Part shown: positions 25,355-34,122 of the stretch, piece after piece
Layout of the letters: each line of letters opens with the position of its first letter
How positions within the stretch are numbered: the first letter of the stretch is position 1
NCBI RefSeq assembly: GCF_900103195.1
Contig: NZ_FMWU01000001.1
Location: 248,001-312,000 of the forward strand
Origin: Methylobacterium sp. UNC378MF
GTDB taxonomy: Bacteria; Pseudomonadota; Alphaproteobacteria; Rhizobiales; Beijerinckiaceae
DNA: 64,000 nucleotides
Direction of reading: 5' to 3'
Made by a program: the position numbers and the translations under genes
The notes under the pieces: model-generated
Seen by the model: the letters and a program-made list of their open reading frames with translations, nothing else
Database searches by the model: none
Told to the model about the DNA's origin: nothing

Positions 25355-26386
25355 ATGGACTACAGGCAGTTCGGACGCTCCGGCCTCACCGTGCCGGTGC
25401 TCAGCTTCGGCACCGGCACCTTCGGCGGGACGAACGAATTCTTCCAGCGCTGGGGCCAGACGGACGTCGACGAGGCGACCCGCATGGTCGATCTCTGCCT
25501 CGATTCCGGGGTCAACTTCTTCGACACGGCCGACATCTACTCGGCGGGCGCTTCGGAGGAGATCCTGGGACAGGCCTTGAAGGGCAAGCGCGGGCGCGCG
25601 CTGATCTCCACCAAGGCGACCTTCCGGTTCAACGACGACCTGAACCAAGTCGGCTCCTCGCGCTACCACCTCATCCGCGCCTGCGAGGCCAGCCTGAAGC
25701 GCCTCGGCACCGACCATATCGACGTCTACTTCATGCACGGGTTCGACGCGCTCACCCCCGTGGACGAGACGCTGCGGGCGCTGGACGACCTCACCCGCGC
25801 CGGCAAGATCGGCTATATCGGCGCCTCAAACTTCTCGGGGTGGCAGCTCATGAAGGCGCTCGCCACCTCGGAGCGCCACGGGCTCTCCCGCTACGTGGCC
25901 TATCAGGGCTACTACTCGCTGATCGGCCGCCACTACGAGTGGGAGCTGATGCCGCTGGGCATCGACCAAGGTGTCGGCCTCATGGTCTGGAGCCCGCTCG
26001 GCTGGGGCCGCCTCACCGGCAAGATCCGCCGCGGCCAGGCCAACCAGAGCGGCCGTATCGCCGCCGGCGGTGCCGAGGGCGGGCCGCCGGTCTCCGACGA
26101 TTATCTGTTCGGCGTGGTCGACGCCCTCGACGCCGTGGCCGCCGAGACCGGCAAGACGGTGGCGCAGGTGGCGCTCAACTGGCTGCTCACCCGTCCGACC
26201 GTGTGCAACATCGTCGTCGGCGCCCGCACCGAAGAGCAGTTGAAGCAAAATCTCGGCGCCCTCGGCTGGAGCCTGACGGCCGAGCAGGTGGCGCGCCTCG
26301 ACGCGGCGAGCCAGGAGACGCCGATCTACCCGTACTGGCACCAGAAGGGTTTTGATGAGCGCAACCCCAAGCCGACCGTCTGGTAG
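25355..26386 (+). CDS. Aldo/keto reductase
   Basis: A 343-residue NADPH-dependent TIM-barrel oxidoreductase. The catalytic tetrad is visible: Asp and Tyr in FFDTADIYSAGASEE, Lys in ALISTKATF and His in YFMHGFDAL. Cofactor binding is at the C-terminal SNFSGWQ and VGARTEEQL motifs. GAGGA lies just before ATG 25355. It belongs to the general aldehyde-reductase group (YghZ/Tas-like); substrate unknown. It forms a single-gene unit with a hairpin downstream. Confidence 0.88.
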   Translation: MDYRQFGRSGLTVPVLSFGTGTFGGTNEFFQRWGQTDVDEATRMVDLCLDSGVNFFDTADIYSAGASEEILGQALKGKRGRALISTKATFRFNDDLNQVGSSRYHLIRACEASLKRLGTDHIDVYFMHGFDALTPVDETLRALDDLTRAGKIGYIGASNFSGWQLMKALATSERHGLSRYVAYQGYYSLIGRHYEWELMPLGIDQGVGLMVWSPLGWGRLTGKIRRGQANQSGRIAAGGAEGGPPVSDDYLFGVVDALDAVAAETGKTVAQVALNWLLTRPTVCNIVVGARTEEQLKQNLGALGWSLTAEQVARLDAASQETPIYPYWHQKGFDERNPKPTVW

Positions 26387-26425
26387 ACCAGTTTCGCGCG
26401 GCCGGGGCCACAAGGGCTAAAACCG

Positions 26426-26449
26426 GAAACGATGTGTTTCGATCGTTTC
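26426..26449 (+). terminator. Hairpin after the aldo/keto reductase gene
   Basis: Perfect 8-base stem GAAACGAT / ATCGTTTC around an 8-base loop, 40 bases after the stop and followed by a T-rich stretch (TCTGTTT). Likely a terminator. Confidence 0.55.
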
Positions 26450-26588
26450 TGTTTGAACCCGGACGATCCCGGTCCAGGATGCCTGCAGAGGACGGGCCGA
26501 TCTTGGACGGCTGGCTGCGCCCTCCGGGGCGCTGCCCGCGGCAGCCGATGGCGCCCCGCCCTCCCCCCTGCGCGAAGGAGATAAGGCG

Positions 26589-27527
26589 ATGAGCTGGCAC
26601 AGTGCCGAGGACCCGATCCCGGGCGACCATTTCAGCTGCGACGCGATCCGGACCCTGATCGTGCCGCGCTCGCGCGATCTCGGCTCCTTCGCGGTGCGGC
26701 GGGCGCTGCCCTCCACCGAGTGCCGGATGGTCGGCCCGTTCATCTTCTTTGACCAGATGGGCCCCTCCGAGTTCCTGCTCGGGCAGGGCATGGACGTGCG
26801 GCCCCACCCGCATATCGGCCTCTCCACCGTCACCTACCTGTTCGACGGGGAGATCATGCACCGCGACAGCCTCGGCACGGAGCTGCCGATCCGGCCGGGC
26901 GAGCTGAACTGGATGACGGCCGGCCGCGGCATCACCCATTCGGAGCGCACGGCCCCGACACTGCGGCAGTCTGGCTCCCGGTTGTTCGGCATCCAGAGCT
27001 GGGTCGCCCTGACGGACCGCGACGAGGAGAACGCACCCGCCTTCGAGCACTACGACGCCGCCGCGCTGCCGGTCCTCACCGGCGAGGGCAAGACCGTCCG
27101 GCTGATCGCGGGCGAGGCCTTCGGCGCGCGCTCGCCGGTCCGGACCTCGAGCCCGATGGTCTACGCCGACGTGGCGCTCGAGGCCGGCGCCGTCCTGCCC
27201 CTCGATCCGACCTACGACGAGCGGGCGATCTACACGGTCGCGGGCGCCATCGAGATCGCCGGCGACGGCTTCGGCCCCGGCCAGTTGCTGGTCTTCCGGC
27301 CCAGCGACCGCATCAGCGTGCGCGCTCTGGAGAGCTCCCGCTTTATGGTGCTGGGCGGCGAGCCGATGGATGGTCCGCGCCATCTGTGGTGGAACTTCGT
27401 CTCCTCTCGGCCAGAGCGGATCGCGCAGGCCAAGGAGGATTGGCGTCAAGGCCGGTTCGACACCGTGCCCAACGACGCCGAGTTCATCCCGCTCCCTGAG
27501 GACCCGCAGCCCGTTCGGTATCCGTAA
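26589..27527 (+). CDS. Pirin family protein
   Basis: A 312-residue bicupin of the pirin family, non-haem iron proteins whose bacterial members include quercetin dioxygenases and pyruvate dehydrogenase modulators. The N-terminal cupin keeps the iron ligands: two His in [15 protein letters not shown] and His-Glu in GITHSERTA. The C-terminal cupin has no ligand set. AAGGAGAT precedes the ATG at good spacing. Single gene; role not determined. Confidence 0.88.
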   Translation: MSWHSAEDPIPGDHFSCDAIRTLIVPRSRDLGSFAVRRALPSTECRMVGPFIFFDQMGPSEFLLGQGMDVRPHPHIGLSTVTYLFDGEIMHRDSLGTELPIRPGELNWMTAGRGITHSERTAPTLRQSGSRLFGIQSWVALTDRDEENAPAFEHYDAAALPVLTGEGKTVRLIAGEAFGARSPVRTSSPMVYADVALEAGAVLPLDPTYDERAIYTVAGAIEIAGDGFGPGQLLVFRPSDRISVRALESSRFMVLGGEPMDGPRHLWWNFVSSRPERIAQAKEDWRQGRFDTVPNDAEFIPLPEDPQPVRYP

Positions 27528-27694
27528 GCCAGGACCGCGATCCGGCAGTCCCAGATGCAACGTCAGCACGTATACTCTCAATAAAACAACCCTAGAGGGC
27601 ATATTAACGAACTGTTAACTATTGTCGGCCGATGTGGCACGACCGCCGATGCCTCACCGAAGGCATGCGCTGCACTTTGTCGGCAGGACGCGCG

Positions 27695-28246
27695 ATGGAA
27701 CAGACGAAGCATGCCAAGGCCGAGGCGTCGGACCTGATCGAATCCGCCGCCTGCGGCGCCCGCGAGGCAACGACGCGGATCGACGCCGGCAACCTCGTCC
27801 TGCTCGCCTCGGACGCGCGTGCCTTGCCGCAGGGCAAGAATCCGAGTCCGTCGCCGGTCGAGCGGTGGCCGGATCTGCTGGAGCGCGTGCAGGGCGCGGC
27901 GCGCTACATCCGGGACGTCGAGGAGCGCGCGCAGGAGCAGGAAACGCACGTCCAGGACCTCCTTCGGCAGGTGGGGGCCGATATGGACGCGGCCCGGGCG
28001 CAGGTACGGGCGGCCGAGCGGGAGACCCACGAGGTCCATGCGCAGGCCATCAAGCTGATCCAGGCCGCCGAGGAGCGAGCCGCGGCCGCAGAGGCGCGCG
28101 CCGCGGCGGCGGAGCAGATGCTCCAGCGCATCGCCGAGACGATCGACGCGGAGTTCGTGATGCAGGCGGGTGGCCAAGTGGGCGGTCAAGCGGGCGGCGT
28201 GCAGCACACCCGTACCCCGACCTCGGCGGCTCGGGCGGCTTCGTGA
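27695..28246 (+). CDS. Coiled-coil hypothetical protein, tandem copy 1
   Basis: A 183-residue cytoplasmic protein from ATG 27695; an upstream ATG at 27632 would add 21 residues. After about 60 residues, residues 65-160 form a long Ala/Glu/Arg coiled coil (AAEERAAAAEARAAAAEQML) ending MLQRIAETIDAEF. The last 25 residues are Gly/Gln-rich. The next gene has the same ending pattern. The AT-rich 160 bases upstream (including a stretch TATTAACGAACTGTTAACT) look like its promoter. Function unknown. Confidence 0.6.
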   Translation: MEQTKHAKAEASDLIESAACGAREATTRIDAGNLVLLASDARALPQGKNPSPSPVERWPDLLERVQGAARYIRDVEERAQEQETHVQDLLRQVGADMDAARAQVRAAERETHEVHAQAIKLIQAAEERAAAAEARAAAAEQMLQRIAETIDAEFVMQAGGQVGGQAGGVQHTRTPTSAARAAS

Positions 28247-28335
28247 CCGGCGCCGTGGCGTCGCGGCGGCGATGAACGCGGCGTTCTGGGCTCAGCTCGA
28301 CGCCCGCATCGCGCGCGCAATCAGATCCGGCCGCT

Positions 28336-28779
28336 GTGATTAGCGACCGGCTCGGGACGGCCGGCGCGCCGAAGCCGGCTGCGCTCCCCGCAGCGCCAGC
28401 CGCATCCTCTTGCGAATCCCCGTCGAGGCCGGTGGCCGACTGGACCAAGGTCCCGGACACGCTGTCGGCCGCGAGCGTCGGGGCCCAGGAGCAGGATCAG
28501 CGCCTGCGCCAGCAATCCACCACCTGCGAAGCGCTGGCTGGGGATCTGGAGGCGGCCCGGCAGGAGATCCAGAGCTTGAGGGCGCTTCTGCAGGAGGCGC
28601 AGGCCCAGGCGGCCGTGCAGGTCCGCGCGATCGAGACGCGGGCCGGCGCGCGTGTCCGGGAGGCGGAGGCGCGCGCCGAGGCTGCCAACCTGCGGGCGGA
28701 GTCGGCCGAGGACTGGCTGAAACGGATCGAGCAGGCCAGCCGGGACCTGCTGCCGAACGACCGGCGCGCGGCCGCCTGA
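28336..28779 (+). CDS. Coiled-coil hypothetical protein, tandem copy 2
   Basis: A 147-residue protein from GTG 28336. A Pro/Ala-rich N-terminus precedes a coiled coil (about residues 50-130) that closes with RAESAEDWLKRIEQASRDLL, matching the end of the preceding gene (A-E-x-x-L-x-R-I). The two are probably ancient tandem duplicates. It is convergent with the MucR-like gene at 28840. Function unknown. Confidence 0.55.
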   Translation: MISDRLGTAGAPKPAALPAAPAASSCESPSRPVADWTKVPDTLSAASVGAQEQDQRLRQQSTTCEALAGDLEAARQEIQSLRALLQEAQAQAAVQVRAIETRAGARVREAEARAEAANLRAESAEDWLKRIEQASRDLLPNDRRAAA

Positions 28780-28839
28780 ACGGCGGTGCGCCAGCGGAGA
28801 CGAAAGCGAATCCGCGGCTGCCGGCCGAGACCCGTCGGG

Positions 28840-29283
28840 TCAGGCGGCGCGGTCGCTTGACACGCCGAGCCCGATCGAGCGCGCCAGCGCGGACCGACGG
28901 GCAGCATATTCCTGTGCGACCATCGGGTAATCGGCCGGCAGACCGTAGCGCTCGCGATAACTCTGCGGGTGCAGCCCGTGGGCCGTGAGGTGACGCTTGA
29001 GCGTCTTGTAGACGCGCCCGTCGATGAAGCTCACGATTCCGTCGGGCCGGATCGACGTGCGGATCTGCGCCGCGCTTGGCCGGTCGCGCCGCACCGGCAG
29101 ATCCGTCACGGCGTCCGGCGACACGTCTCGGCCGGCCGCCAGCGCGGCGATCGCGTCGTGACAATGCGCGATCAGGATCGGCAGCTCGGTGGCGGGCACC
29201 CGATTGTTCGATACATAGGCGACGACCAGCCCGGCAGTCAGCGCGATTTTGGATTGGGGGCTGACGGGGGTCGGTGCGGACAC
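28840..29283 (-). CDS. MucR/Ros family transcriptional regulator, zinc ligand lost
   Basis: A 147-residue paralogue of the regulator at 6809-7237. It shares FIDGRVYKTLKRHLTAHGLH and YRERYGLPADYPMVAQEYAA. The metal site again has Ser and Asp in place of the two Cys of Ros. It starts at GTG 29283 with GGAGA eight bases upstream. The N-terminal 70 residues differ more between the two copies and may set partner choice. Confidence 0.85.
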   Translation of the reverse strand: MSAPTPVSPQSKIALTAGLVVAYVSNNRVPATELPILIAHCHDAIAALAAGRDVSPDAVTDLPVRRDRPSAAQIRTSIRPDGIVSFIDGRVYKTLKRHLTAHGLHPQSYRERYGLPADYPMVAQEYAARRSALARSIGLGVSSDRAA

Positions 29284-29404
29284 GTTCTGGTCTCCTGAAG
29301 GGGGCGAGAACCGTCATAAGTTGGTCTGCGCCATTGCGCTTGCCTGAGAGCGTGCTACCGTTTTCCCGAGCGCGCACGCAGAAGCACGAATACAAGAACT
29401 TGCG

Positions 29405-30373
29405 ATGAGGACTTTGTTCTCGACGGCGGATTACAAGCCGAAAGACAGTTTCCGCCTCTGGCGCGAGACGATCTTCGAGCGGATCGTGCCGGTCGAACTT
29501 ACCCCGGCCGCCGCACACGGATTCGCCGGGACCCTGGAGGCCGCCGAGGTCGGCCCCCTGCTGATGACGCGCATCACGCAAAGCGCCGTCACGACCGTTG
29601 CGACCCCGAATACGATCCGCCAGCACGGCAAATACGAGACGTTGAACGTCGCGATCACGCTGAAGGGCCGCGTGTTCTGCGCGCAAGACGATCGCACCGC
29701 GATCCAGCATCCCGGCGACATCGTCGTGATGGACCGGCGGCCGGCGACGATGGGATCCGATATCGACACGCAGACGCTGTTCGTCGAATTGCCGCGCGAG
29801 TGCCTGGAACGGGCGCTCGGCTCGACGCGCCGCTTCACCGCCCTGACGATCGGCGCGGACCAAGTCGGCACGTCGATGGTGACGACCTTCTTCCAGGAGC
29901 TGGTCCGTATGGCGGGCCGGCTGACGCCGGACATGTCCAACCGCCTGTCGTCCATCGGCATCGATCTCATCGTGGCGAGCATCGCGGAGCGCCTTGCCCA
30001 CGAGACACCCAGGAACATCCAGGGCATCCTCATCTTCCAGCGCGCCCTGGCCCATATCGAGGCGCATCTCGGCGACGTGAACCTCGACCCTGCCCGGCTC
30101 GCGGCGGCCGTCGGCGTGTCCCTGCGCCACCTCCAGGCGCTGTTCCGCGAGCAGGACCGCAATATCGCCGACTGGATCTGGCGGCGGCGACTGGAGATCG
30201 CCGCGCAGCGGCTCACCGATCCCGGCTTCGCCCATCTGTCCGTCGGAGAACTGGCTTATAATTGCGGTTTCAGCACCCAGAGCCACTTCAGCCGACGCTT
30301 CAAAGAAAGCTACGGGATCTCACCCAGCGAATACCGTTGCCGCAACCGGGGGGCGCCCGAGATCATCTGCTGA
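29405..30373 (+). CDS. AraC family regulator with AraC-binding-like domain
   Basis: A 322-residue regulator. Residues 10-195 match the AraC-binding-like (FeaR/OruR-type) sensor region (SFRLWRETIFERIVPVELTP), and 215-320 hold the DNA-binding domain (LAAAVGVSLRHLQALFREQD and VGELAYNCGFSTQSHFSRRF with YGISPSEYR). It is divergent from the MucR-like gene, with 121 bases between. Target unknown. Confidence 0.87.
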   Translation: MRTLFSTADYKPKDSFRLWRETIFERIVPVELTPAAAHGFAGTLEAAEVGPLLMTRITQSAVTTVATPNTIRQHGKYETLNVAITLKGRVFCAQDDRTAIQHPGDIVVMDRRPATMGSDIDTQTLFVELPRECLERALGSTRRFTALTIGADQVGTSMVTTFFQELVRMAGRLTPDMSNRLSSIGIDLIVASIAERLAHETPRNIQGILIFQRALAHIEAHLGDVNLDPARLAAAVGVSLRHLQALFREQDRNIADWIWRRRLEIAAQRLTDPGFAHLSVGELAYNCGFSTQSHFSRRFKESYGISPSEYRCRNRGAPEIIC

Positions 30374-30380
30374 CGGCCCG

Positions 30381-30608
30381 CTACTGCGGGCGGGCGCTCG
30401 CGGAATTCGCCCGGATCCATCCCGGGGCGAGGATGTCGCCGCCCTCGGTGATGATCCAGGGATTGGCATCCTCGGCGTCGATCGCCGCAGCCGCAGCGGC
30501 CAGCGCAGCCCGCAGCGTGGGGAAGCTGTGTAACGCGGCGACCCGGGCGGGCGCGGAGCCCGGCCAGAGGGTCAGTTCGGCAGGTCGGTCGAGGTCGGAC
30601 TGCATCAT
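30381..30608 (-). CDS. Small hypothetical protein
   Basis: A 75-residue frame from ATG 30608, convergent with the AraC gene. It reads as a compact alpha/beta unit (ELTLWPGSAPARVAALHSFP, then Ala-rich helix and NPWIITEGGDILAPGWI). Two-residue alternatives for the start exist (MM). No clear ribosome site. Not recognised. Confidence 0.45.
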   Translation of the reverse strand: MMQSDLDRPAELTLWPGSAPARVAALHSFPTLRAALAAAAAAIDAEDANPWIITEGGDILAPGWIRANSASARPQ

Positions 30609-30689
30609 GGGTCTAGCGGGCTGGAACGGCACGCCGCCTGTGCGGCGGACGTGCTGGGACGGTGATCGGCAGCCGAGCGTGCGATGCAC

Positions 30690-30764
30690 TCAGGCGGTCT
30701 TCGGCTTCGGCCGGGGCACGCACACCTCGACCATCTGTCCGGTCAGCGGATTCAGGATCAGCAT
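30690..30764 (-). CDS. Possible 24-residue small protein
   Basis: Frame beginning MLILNPLTGQMVEVCVPRPK with GGAGA nine bases before the ATG. It lies 81 bases upstream of the preceding small gene on the same strand. Evidence is only the ribosome site and a plausible peptide; it may be chance. Confidence 0.3.
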   Translation of the reverse strand: MLILNPLTGQMVEVCVPRPKPKTA

Positions 30765-31103
30765 GGCAGCACGTCTCCGGTGGAACTGCCCGTAGAACGC
30801 CGGCCGATCACGCCCGGATCGAGGCGGTCGACGCAATTGTGCGGTTTGGGTAAACCAACCGTTCACCGTGGCGGCACGCCGTTGATCCGCCGCGTGATCG
30901 TCTGACGATACATCCGAGCCGCCGTGCCGAGGAAGATCTGCAGGCGTACCGTTTTCGACGTAGGATCCGGCGGCAGCCGGACGGACAAAAGCCCGCCGCG
31001 GCAGGACCGGGCGGGCGGAGTGACGGCATAGGGTCGGGAGGTTCGCCGTGGCGGCGACGTGCCACCCCAACCGTGACAGTCGCGTGACGATCGGCCGATC
31101 CGG
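30765..31103. other. Intergenic region, no recognised gene
   Basis: About 340 bases with no gene I can support. On the minus strand one frame reads VNGWFTQTA near 30840-30870, a motif that returns at 33190-33225 (VNGWFCQSA). No promoter or terminator stands out. Confidence 0.4.
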
Positions 31104-31277
31104 TCAGATCCGCTCCGGCTCCGCCAGCAGGATGGCGGAGCGGCGCGCGGCCGGGCGCAGCGCGGCATCGGCCCCGGGCTGATCGATCAGCGTCCGGGCG
31201 AAGGGATGTGAGGTCAGAGCCGCTGCCGGCCGATCCGGTGTCGCGCCCGTGATCGTTCCGTCATACGGTTTCGCCAC
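31104..31277 (-). CDS. Small hypothetical protein, 57 residues
   Basis: A minus-strand frame from GTG 31277 beginning VAKPYDGTITGATPDRPAAA and ending ILLAEPERI. Third codon positions are almost all G or C, unlike the other frames here, which supports real coding. There is no good ribosome site, and a stop lies two codons upstream of the GTG. A 9-base perfect inverted repeat (31118-31126 / 31133-31141) lies inside its 3' end. It is divergent from the gene at 31303. Function unknown. Confidence 0.35.
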   Translation of the reverse strand: MAKPYDGTITGATPDRPAAALTSHPFARTLIDQPGADAALRPAARRSAILLAEPERI

Positions 31278-31302
31278 CGATCACGGCGACCGGAGATGCG
31301 TC

Positions 31303-31578
31303 ATGGCTGGACAAGCGACGAGGATCGCGCCGAAGCGTCCGCGGGACGAGCCGGATCCGGCGCGGGCCGAGGGCGAGAAGGCCGGCGCGCGGATTGACGC
31401 GGCGTTCGAGAAGCTCGCCCGGAAGATGCGCGCCCGAGCCGACAAGGCTCACGGCAAGCTCGCGGCGGTGACGGAGCCCGGCAAGCGCGCGGTGCTGCTG
31501 CGCCGCTACGAACTCTACGCGGATGCGGCCGCCTATCTCGAGGAGCGGCTCGTCCATCGCGGGGAGCGATCCGCGTGA
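31303..31578 (+). CDS. Small charged hypothetical protein
   Basis: A 91-residue basic helical protein (MAGQATRIAPKRPRDEPDPA; then EKLARKMRARADKAHGKLAA and a C-terminal YELYADAAAYLEERLV). CCGGAG precedes ATG 31303. It ends 62 bases before the HD-domain gene and may be co-transcribed with it. Not recognised. Confidence 0.55.
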   Translation: MAGQATRIAPKRPRDEPDPARAEGEKAGARIDAAFEKLARKMRARADKAHGKLAAVTEPGKRAVLLRRYELYADAAAYLEERLVHRGERSA

Positions 31579-31640
31579 TCTCCATCGACCCGGCCGGGCG
31601 CGTCGCCGCCCGCCGCCGCCGCTGACGGCGAGGACCCACC

Positions 31641-32501
31641 ATGTTCGACGCGACCAAGATGCTCGCCGACGCCCTCGGCGAGCACCTGGCCCACACCTAC
31701 CAGCGCACCTTCGGCAGCCGGGAGCCGCGCTACGCCGAGATCATCGAGGCTGCGGCGCGCCTGACAATCGAGCGGATCGTCGGGAGCGACGCCCTCTACC
31801 ATGACGGCGACCATACCGCCCTCGTCACCCTGGTCGCCCAGGACATCCTGCGCGGCCGTTTCCTGCAGGAGGGCATCACGCCGGAAGACTGGCTGCACAT
31901 GATCCTGGCCGCCCTCTATCACGACATCGGCTACGTGCGCGGCGTCTGCGCGGGGGATCGGGCGCGGGCCTTCGTCATCGACGCGCAGGGAACGACCGTG
32001 AGCCTACCCCGCGGCGCCTCGGATGCGGCGCTGGCACCCTACCACGTCGAGCGCTCGAAACTGGCGGTGCAGGAGCGCTTCGGCACGCACGATCTCGTCG
32101 ACGCGGCCCGGGTCATCCGGGCGATCGAGCTGACCCGCTTCCCGGTGCCGGAAGACGACGCGCATCGCGAAACCGCGACCGAGGCCGGCCTGTTGCGAGC
32201 GGCCGACCTGATCGGCCAGCTCGGCGACCCGCTCTACCCGCGCAAATTGAACGCCCTGTTCCACGAATTCGCCGAGATCGGCGTCAACGCGGAACTCGGC
32301 TACGACAGCCCGGCCGATCTCGCGGAGCGTTACCCGTCCTTCTTCTGGGGCAAGATCGAGCCCGTCATCGGCGACGGGATCCGTTTCCTCGACCTGACGG
32401 TCGAGGGCCGGGGCTGGGTCGCCAACCTCTACGCCCATGTCTTCGCCATCGAGCACGATCGCCGCCGCATGGGCCCGCATCCCGGACCGGGCCCGATCTG
32501 A
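31641..32501 (+). CDS. HD-domain metal-dependent phosphohydrolase
   Basis: A 286-residue cytoplasmic protein of the HD superfamily. The defining HD pair is in HMILAALYHDIGYVRGV (about residues 87-103), with an upstream His in YHDGDHTALVTLVAQDIL and later EATEAG/ADLIGQLGDPLY. This suggests metal-dependent hydrolysis of a phosphoester, perhaps a nucleotide. GGCGAGGA precedes the ATG. Substrate is unknown. Confidence 0.8.
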   Translation: MFDATKMLADALGEHLAHTYQRTFGSREPRYAEIIEAAARLTIERIVGSDALYHDGDHTALVTLVAQDILRGRFLQEGITPEDWLHMILAALYHDIGYVRGVCAGDRARAFVIDAQGTTVSLPRGASDAALAPYHVERSKLAVQERFGTHDLVDAARVIRAIELTRFPVPEDDAHRETATEAGLLRAADLIGQLGDPLYPRKLNALFHEFAEIGVNAELGYDSPADLAERYPSFFWGKIEPVIGDGIRFLDLTVEGRGWVANLYAHVFAIEHDRRRMGPHPGPGPI

Positions 32502-32526
32502 GGCGGCCCCGCGCATCGGGGCCGCC

Positions 32527-32922
32527 TCAGCGGGCCGCGACGAGTTCGGGCAGGACCCGGACCAGCTCAGCCGCCACGAACGGCTTCTCCAGGATGCGAC
32601 GCCGGGATCCGGCCGAGGCGCCCGAGACCCGCACATCGCCCGTGGCGAACAGGAACGGCGCGCCGAGCACATTCGGCTTGGTGGCGACCGGATAGGCGGT
32701 ATCCCCGTCACCCAGATTCACGTCGAGTACCGCGGCGTCGAGCTGCTGCTCCGCGATCAGGTCCCGGGCCAGATCGGCGCGCGGAACCGGACCGATCACC
32801 TCGGCCCCGGCGCTGCGCAACCAGCGCTTGACCTCGCTGGCGATGAGATACCCGTCCTCGACGACGAGGACACCGCATCCGGCGAGCGGGGGAACAGGGT
32901 CGGACCCGATCCCTCCCATCAT
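32527..32922 (-). CDS. Single-domain response regulator receiver
   Basis: About 131 residues consisting only of a CheY-like receiver. Seen: acidic pair in VLVVEDGYLIASEV, phospho-acceptor Asp in AAVLDVNLGDG, Thr in FLFATGD and Lys in ILEKPFVAAEL. The pattern (VLDVNLGDG, GxP) fits receivers paired with HWE-type kinases in alphaproteobacteria. A fragment that looks like the end of such a kinase lies just upstream on the same strand. The start could be either of two adjacent ATGs (32922 or 32919). Confidence 0.82.
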   Translation of the reverse strand: MMGGIGSDPVPPLAGCGVLVVEDGYLIASEVKRWLRSAGAEVIGPVPRADLARDLIAEQQLDAAVLDVNLGDGDTAYPVATKPNVLGAPFLFATGDVRVSGASAGSRRRILEKPFVAAELVRVLPELVAAR

Positions 32923-32973
32923 GGCGGGGTCACCGTTGCACAACCGCGCCAAACAACTGGAAGTTCGGCCCGT

Positions 32974-33371
32974 TCAGGCGACCGGCATCTCGATCCGGCA
33001 GCGCAGGCCGTCGGCGCCAAGGGTGTAGTCGACGTCGGCCTCCAGCGCGTAGGCCAGAGCTTCCTGTCGCTCTCGTGGACCTTGACCTGTCCCATCTCCT
33101 CCTGAACGCGCAGCACCTCGGCCTGCGCGGCCTTCCAGGCCGTTATCTCCTTCGTAGTGGTAGCCGGACCGTCGCCGAGCCTGACCGCCGACTGGCAGAA
33201 CCAGCCGTTGACCTGCTTGTGGACGTTGTGCCGTTCCGCGATCGTGGCGGGTCTGCCGGCTGGGCGCCGGGCTCGACCTCTCCGGCTCCCGAATCGTGGC
33301 CCCACCCGGCTGTTTTGGAGGAACGTCGAGGTGGGGCCACACCGACGGCGAGCCGCCGGTGGACCGATCAT
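32974..33371 (-). pseudogene. Fragments with an HWE-kinase-like C-terminus
   Basis: The last 28 codons before the stop at 32974 read ALAYALEADVDYTLGADGLR then CRIEMPVA, the end pattern of HWE/HisKA_2 histidine kinases (G-x-D-G-x-R-C-x-I-x-x-P). Upstream, the plausible coding signal moves to another frame (HKQVNGWFCQSAVRLGDGPA to AEVLRVQEEMGQVKVHESDR), with no joined start. This looks like a truncated, frameshifted gene whose receiver partner at 32527-32922 survived. The kinase match is from family memory. Confidence 0.45.
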
Positions 33372-33424
33372 GTCACCGGTTGATCCGGGGCGAACTCACC
33401 TGTGTCAGCCCTGGCGTCGCACCC

Positions 33425-34045
33425 TCAGCGACCCGAATGGGGTAGCAGGTTGCGAGCTTCCTGGACGGCATCCCGGCAGCTCTGGTCGCCCTTCGCGTTG
33501 AGGTCGACGGCACGCTGTAAGGACGATTTGGCCTGCGAGACCTTGTCCTCCGACGCGAGACCCGGCGAGGCCTTGGCGTCGCCGCCCTGCGCCGCCGCAG
33601 CGGCCGCCGTCGGCCGGTTCTCGGATTGCCGGCGGACATCATCCGGCGACGTCGCGATCCGGCCGCTGGCGACGTCGTCGGCCGGCCCCTTCCCGCTGGC
33701 GGACCCGACCGGTCCCGACACCCCGCCGACGGTGCCGGGCGTGCCGCCGCTCTCGCGCGAGGCGCCGCCCTTCTGGGCGCGGTCCGTGTCGGGCGTGCCG
33801 ACCGGCTTCGCCGTGCTGCCCGTCGTGCTGGCCGTCTGCTGACTCCCGCCGTTCTCCGGCCCCTTGCGCTGGCCGTAATCCGGCTCGGATGTCGGCGCCC
33901 CCATCCCGACCTGGTTGCCCATGTCCCGCCTCAGCTGGGCGATGGCATCCGTGCAGGGCCCCCCCTCCTGGGCGAGGGAGACGGCCGGAATCAGGGTGAG
34001 AGCGGTCAGGGCCGCGGCCCCGCCGAGCAGGTTGAACTGACGCAT
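33425..34045 (-). CDS. Exported low-complexity protein
   Basis: A 206-residue protein with signal peptide (NLLGGAAALTALTLIPAVSLA, residues 4-24). The mature part starts QEGGPCTDAIAQLRRDM, then about residues 50-150 are low-complexity, rich in Gly, Ser, Thr, Pro and Lys. A helical end with a second Cys (KSSLQRAVDLNAKGDQSCRD) follows. The two Cys could bridge across the disordered part. GGA lies before the ATG. Probably periplasmic; function unknown. Confidence 0.65.
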   Translation of the reverse strand: MRQFNLLGGAAALTALTLIPAVSLAQEGGPCTDAIAQLRRDMGNQVGMGAPTSEPDYGQRKGPENGGSQQTASTTGSTAKPVGTPDTDRAQKGGASRESGGTPGTVGGVSGPVGSASGKGPADDVASGRIATSPDDVRRQSENRPTAAAAAAQGGDAKASPGLASEDKVSQAKSSLQRAVDLNAKGDQSCRDAVQEARNLLPHSGR

Positions 34046-34122
34046 GCAGGTTTCCTCCAGACGTATGGGATTACCTGTGGTCCAACCCGAAGCGCCTGGC
34101 GTTGTTCGGCCCCCGCCCGCAC

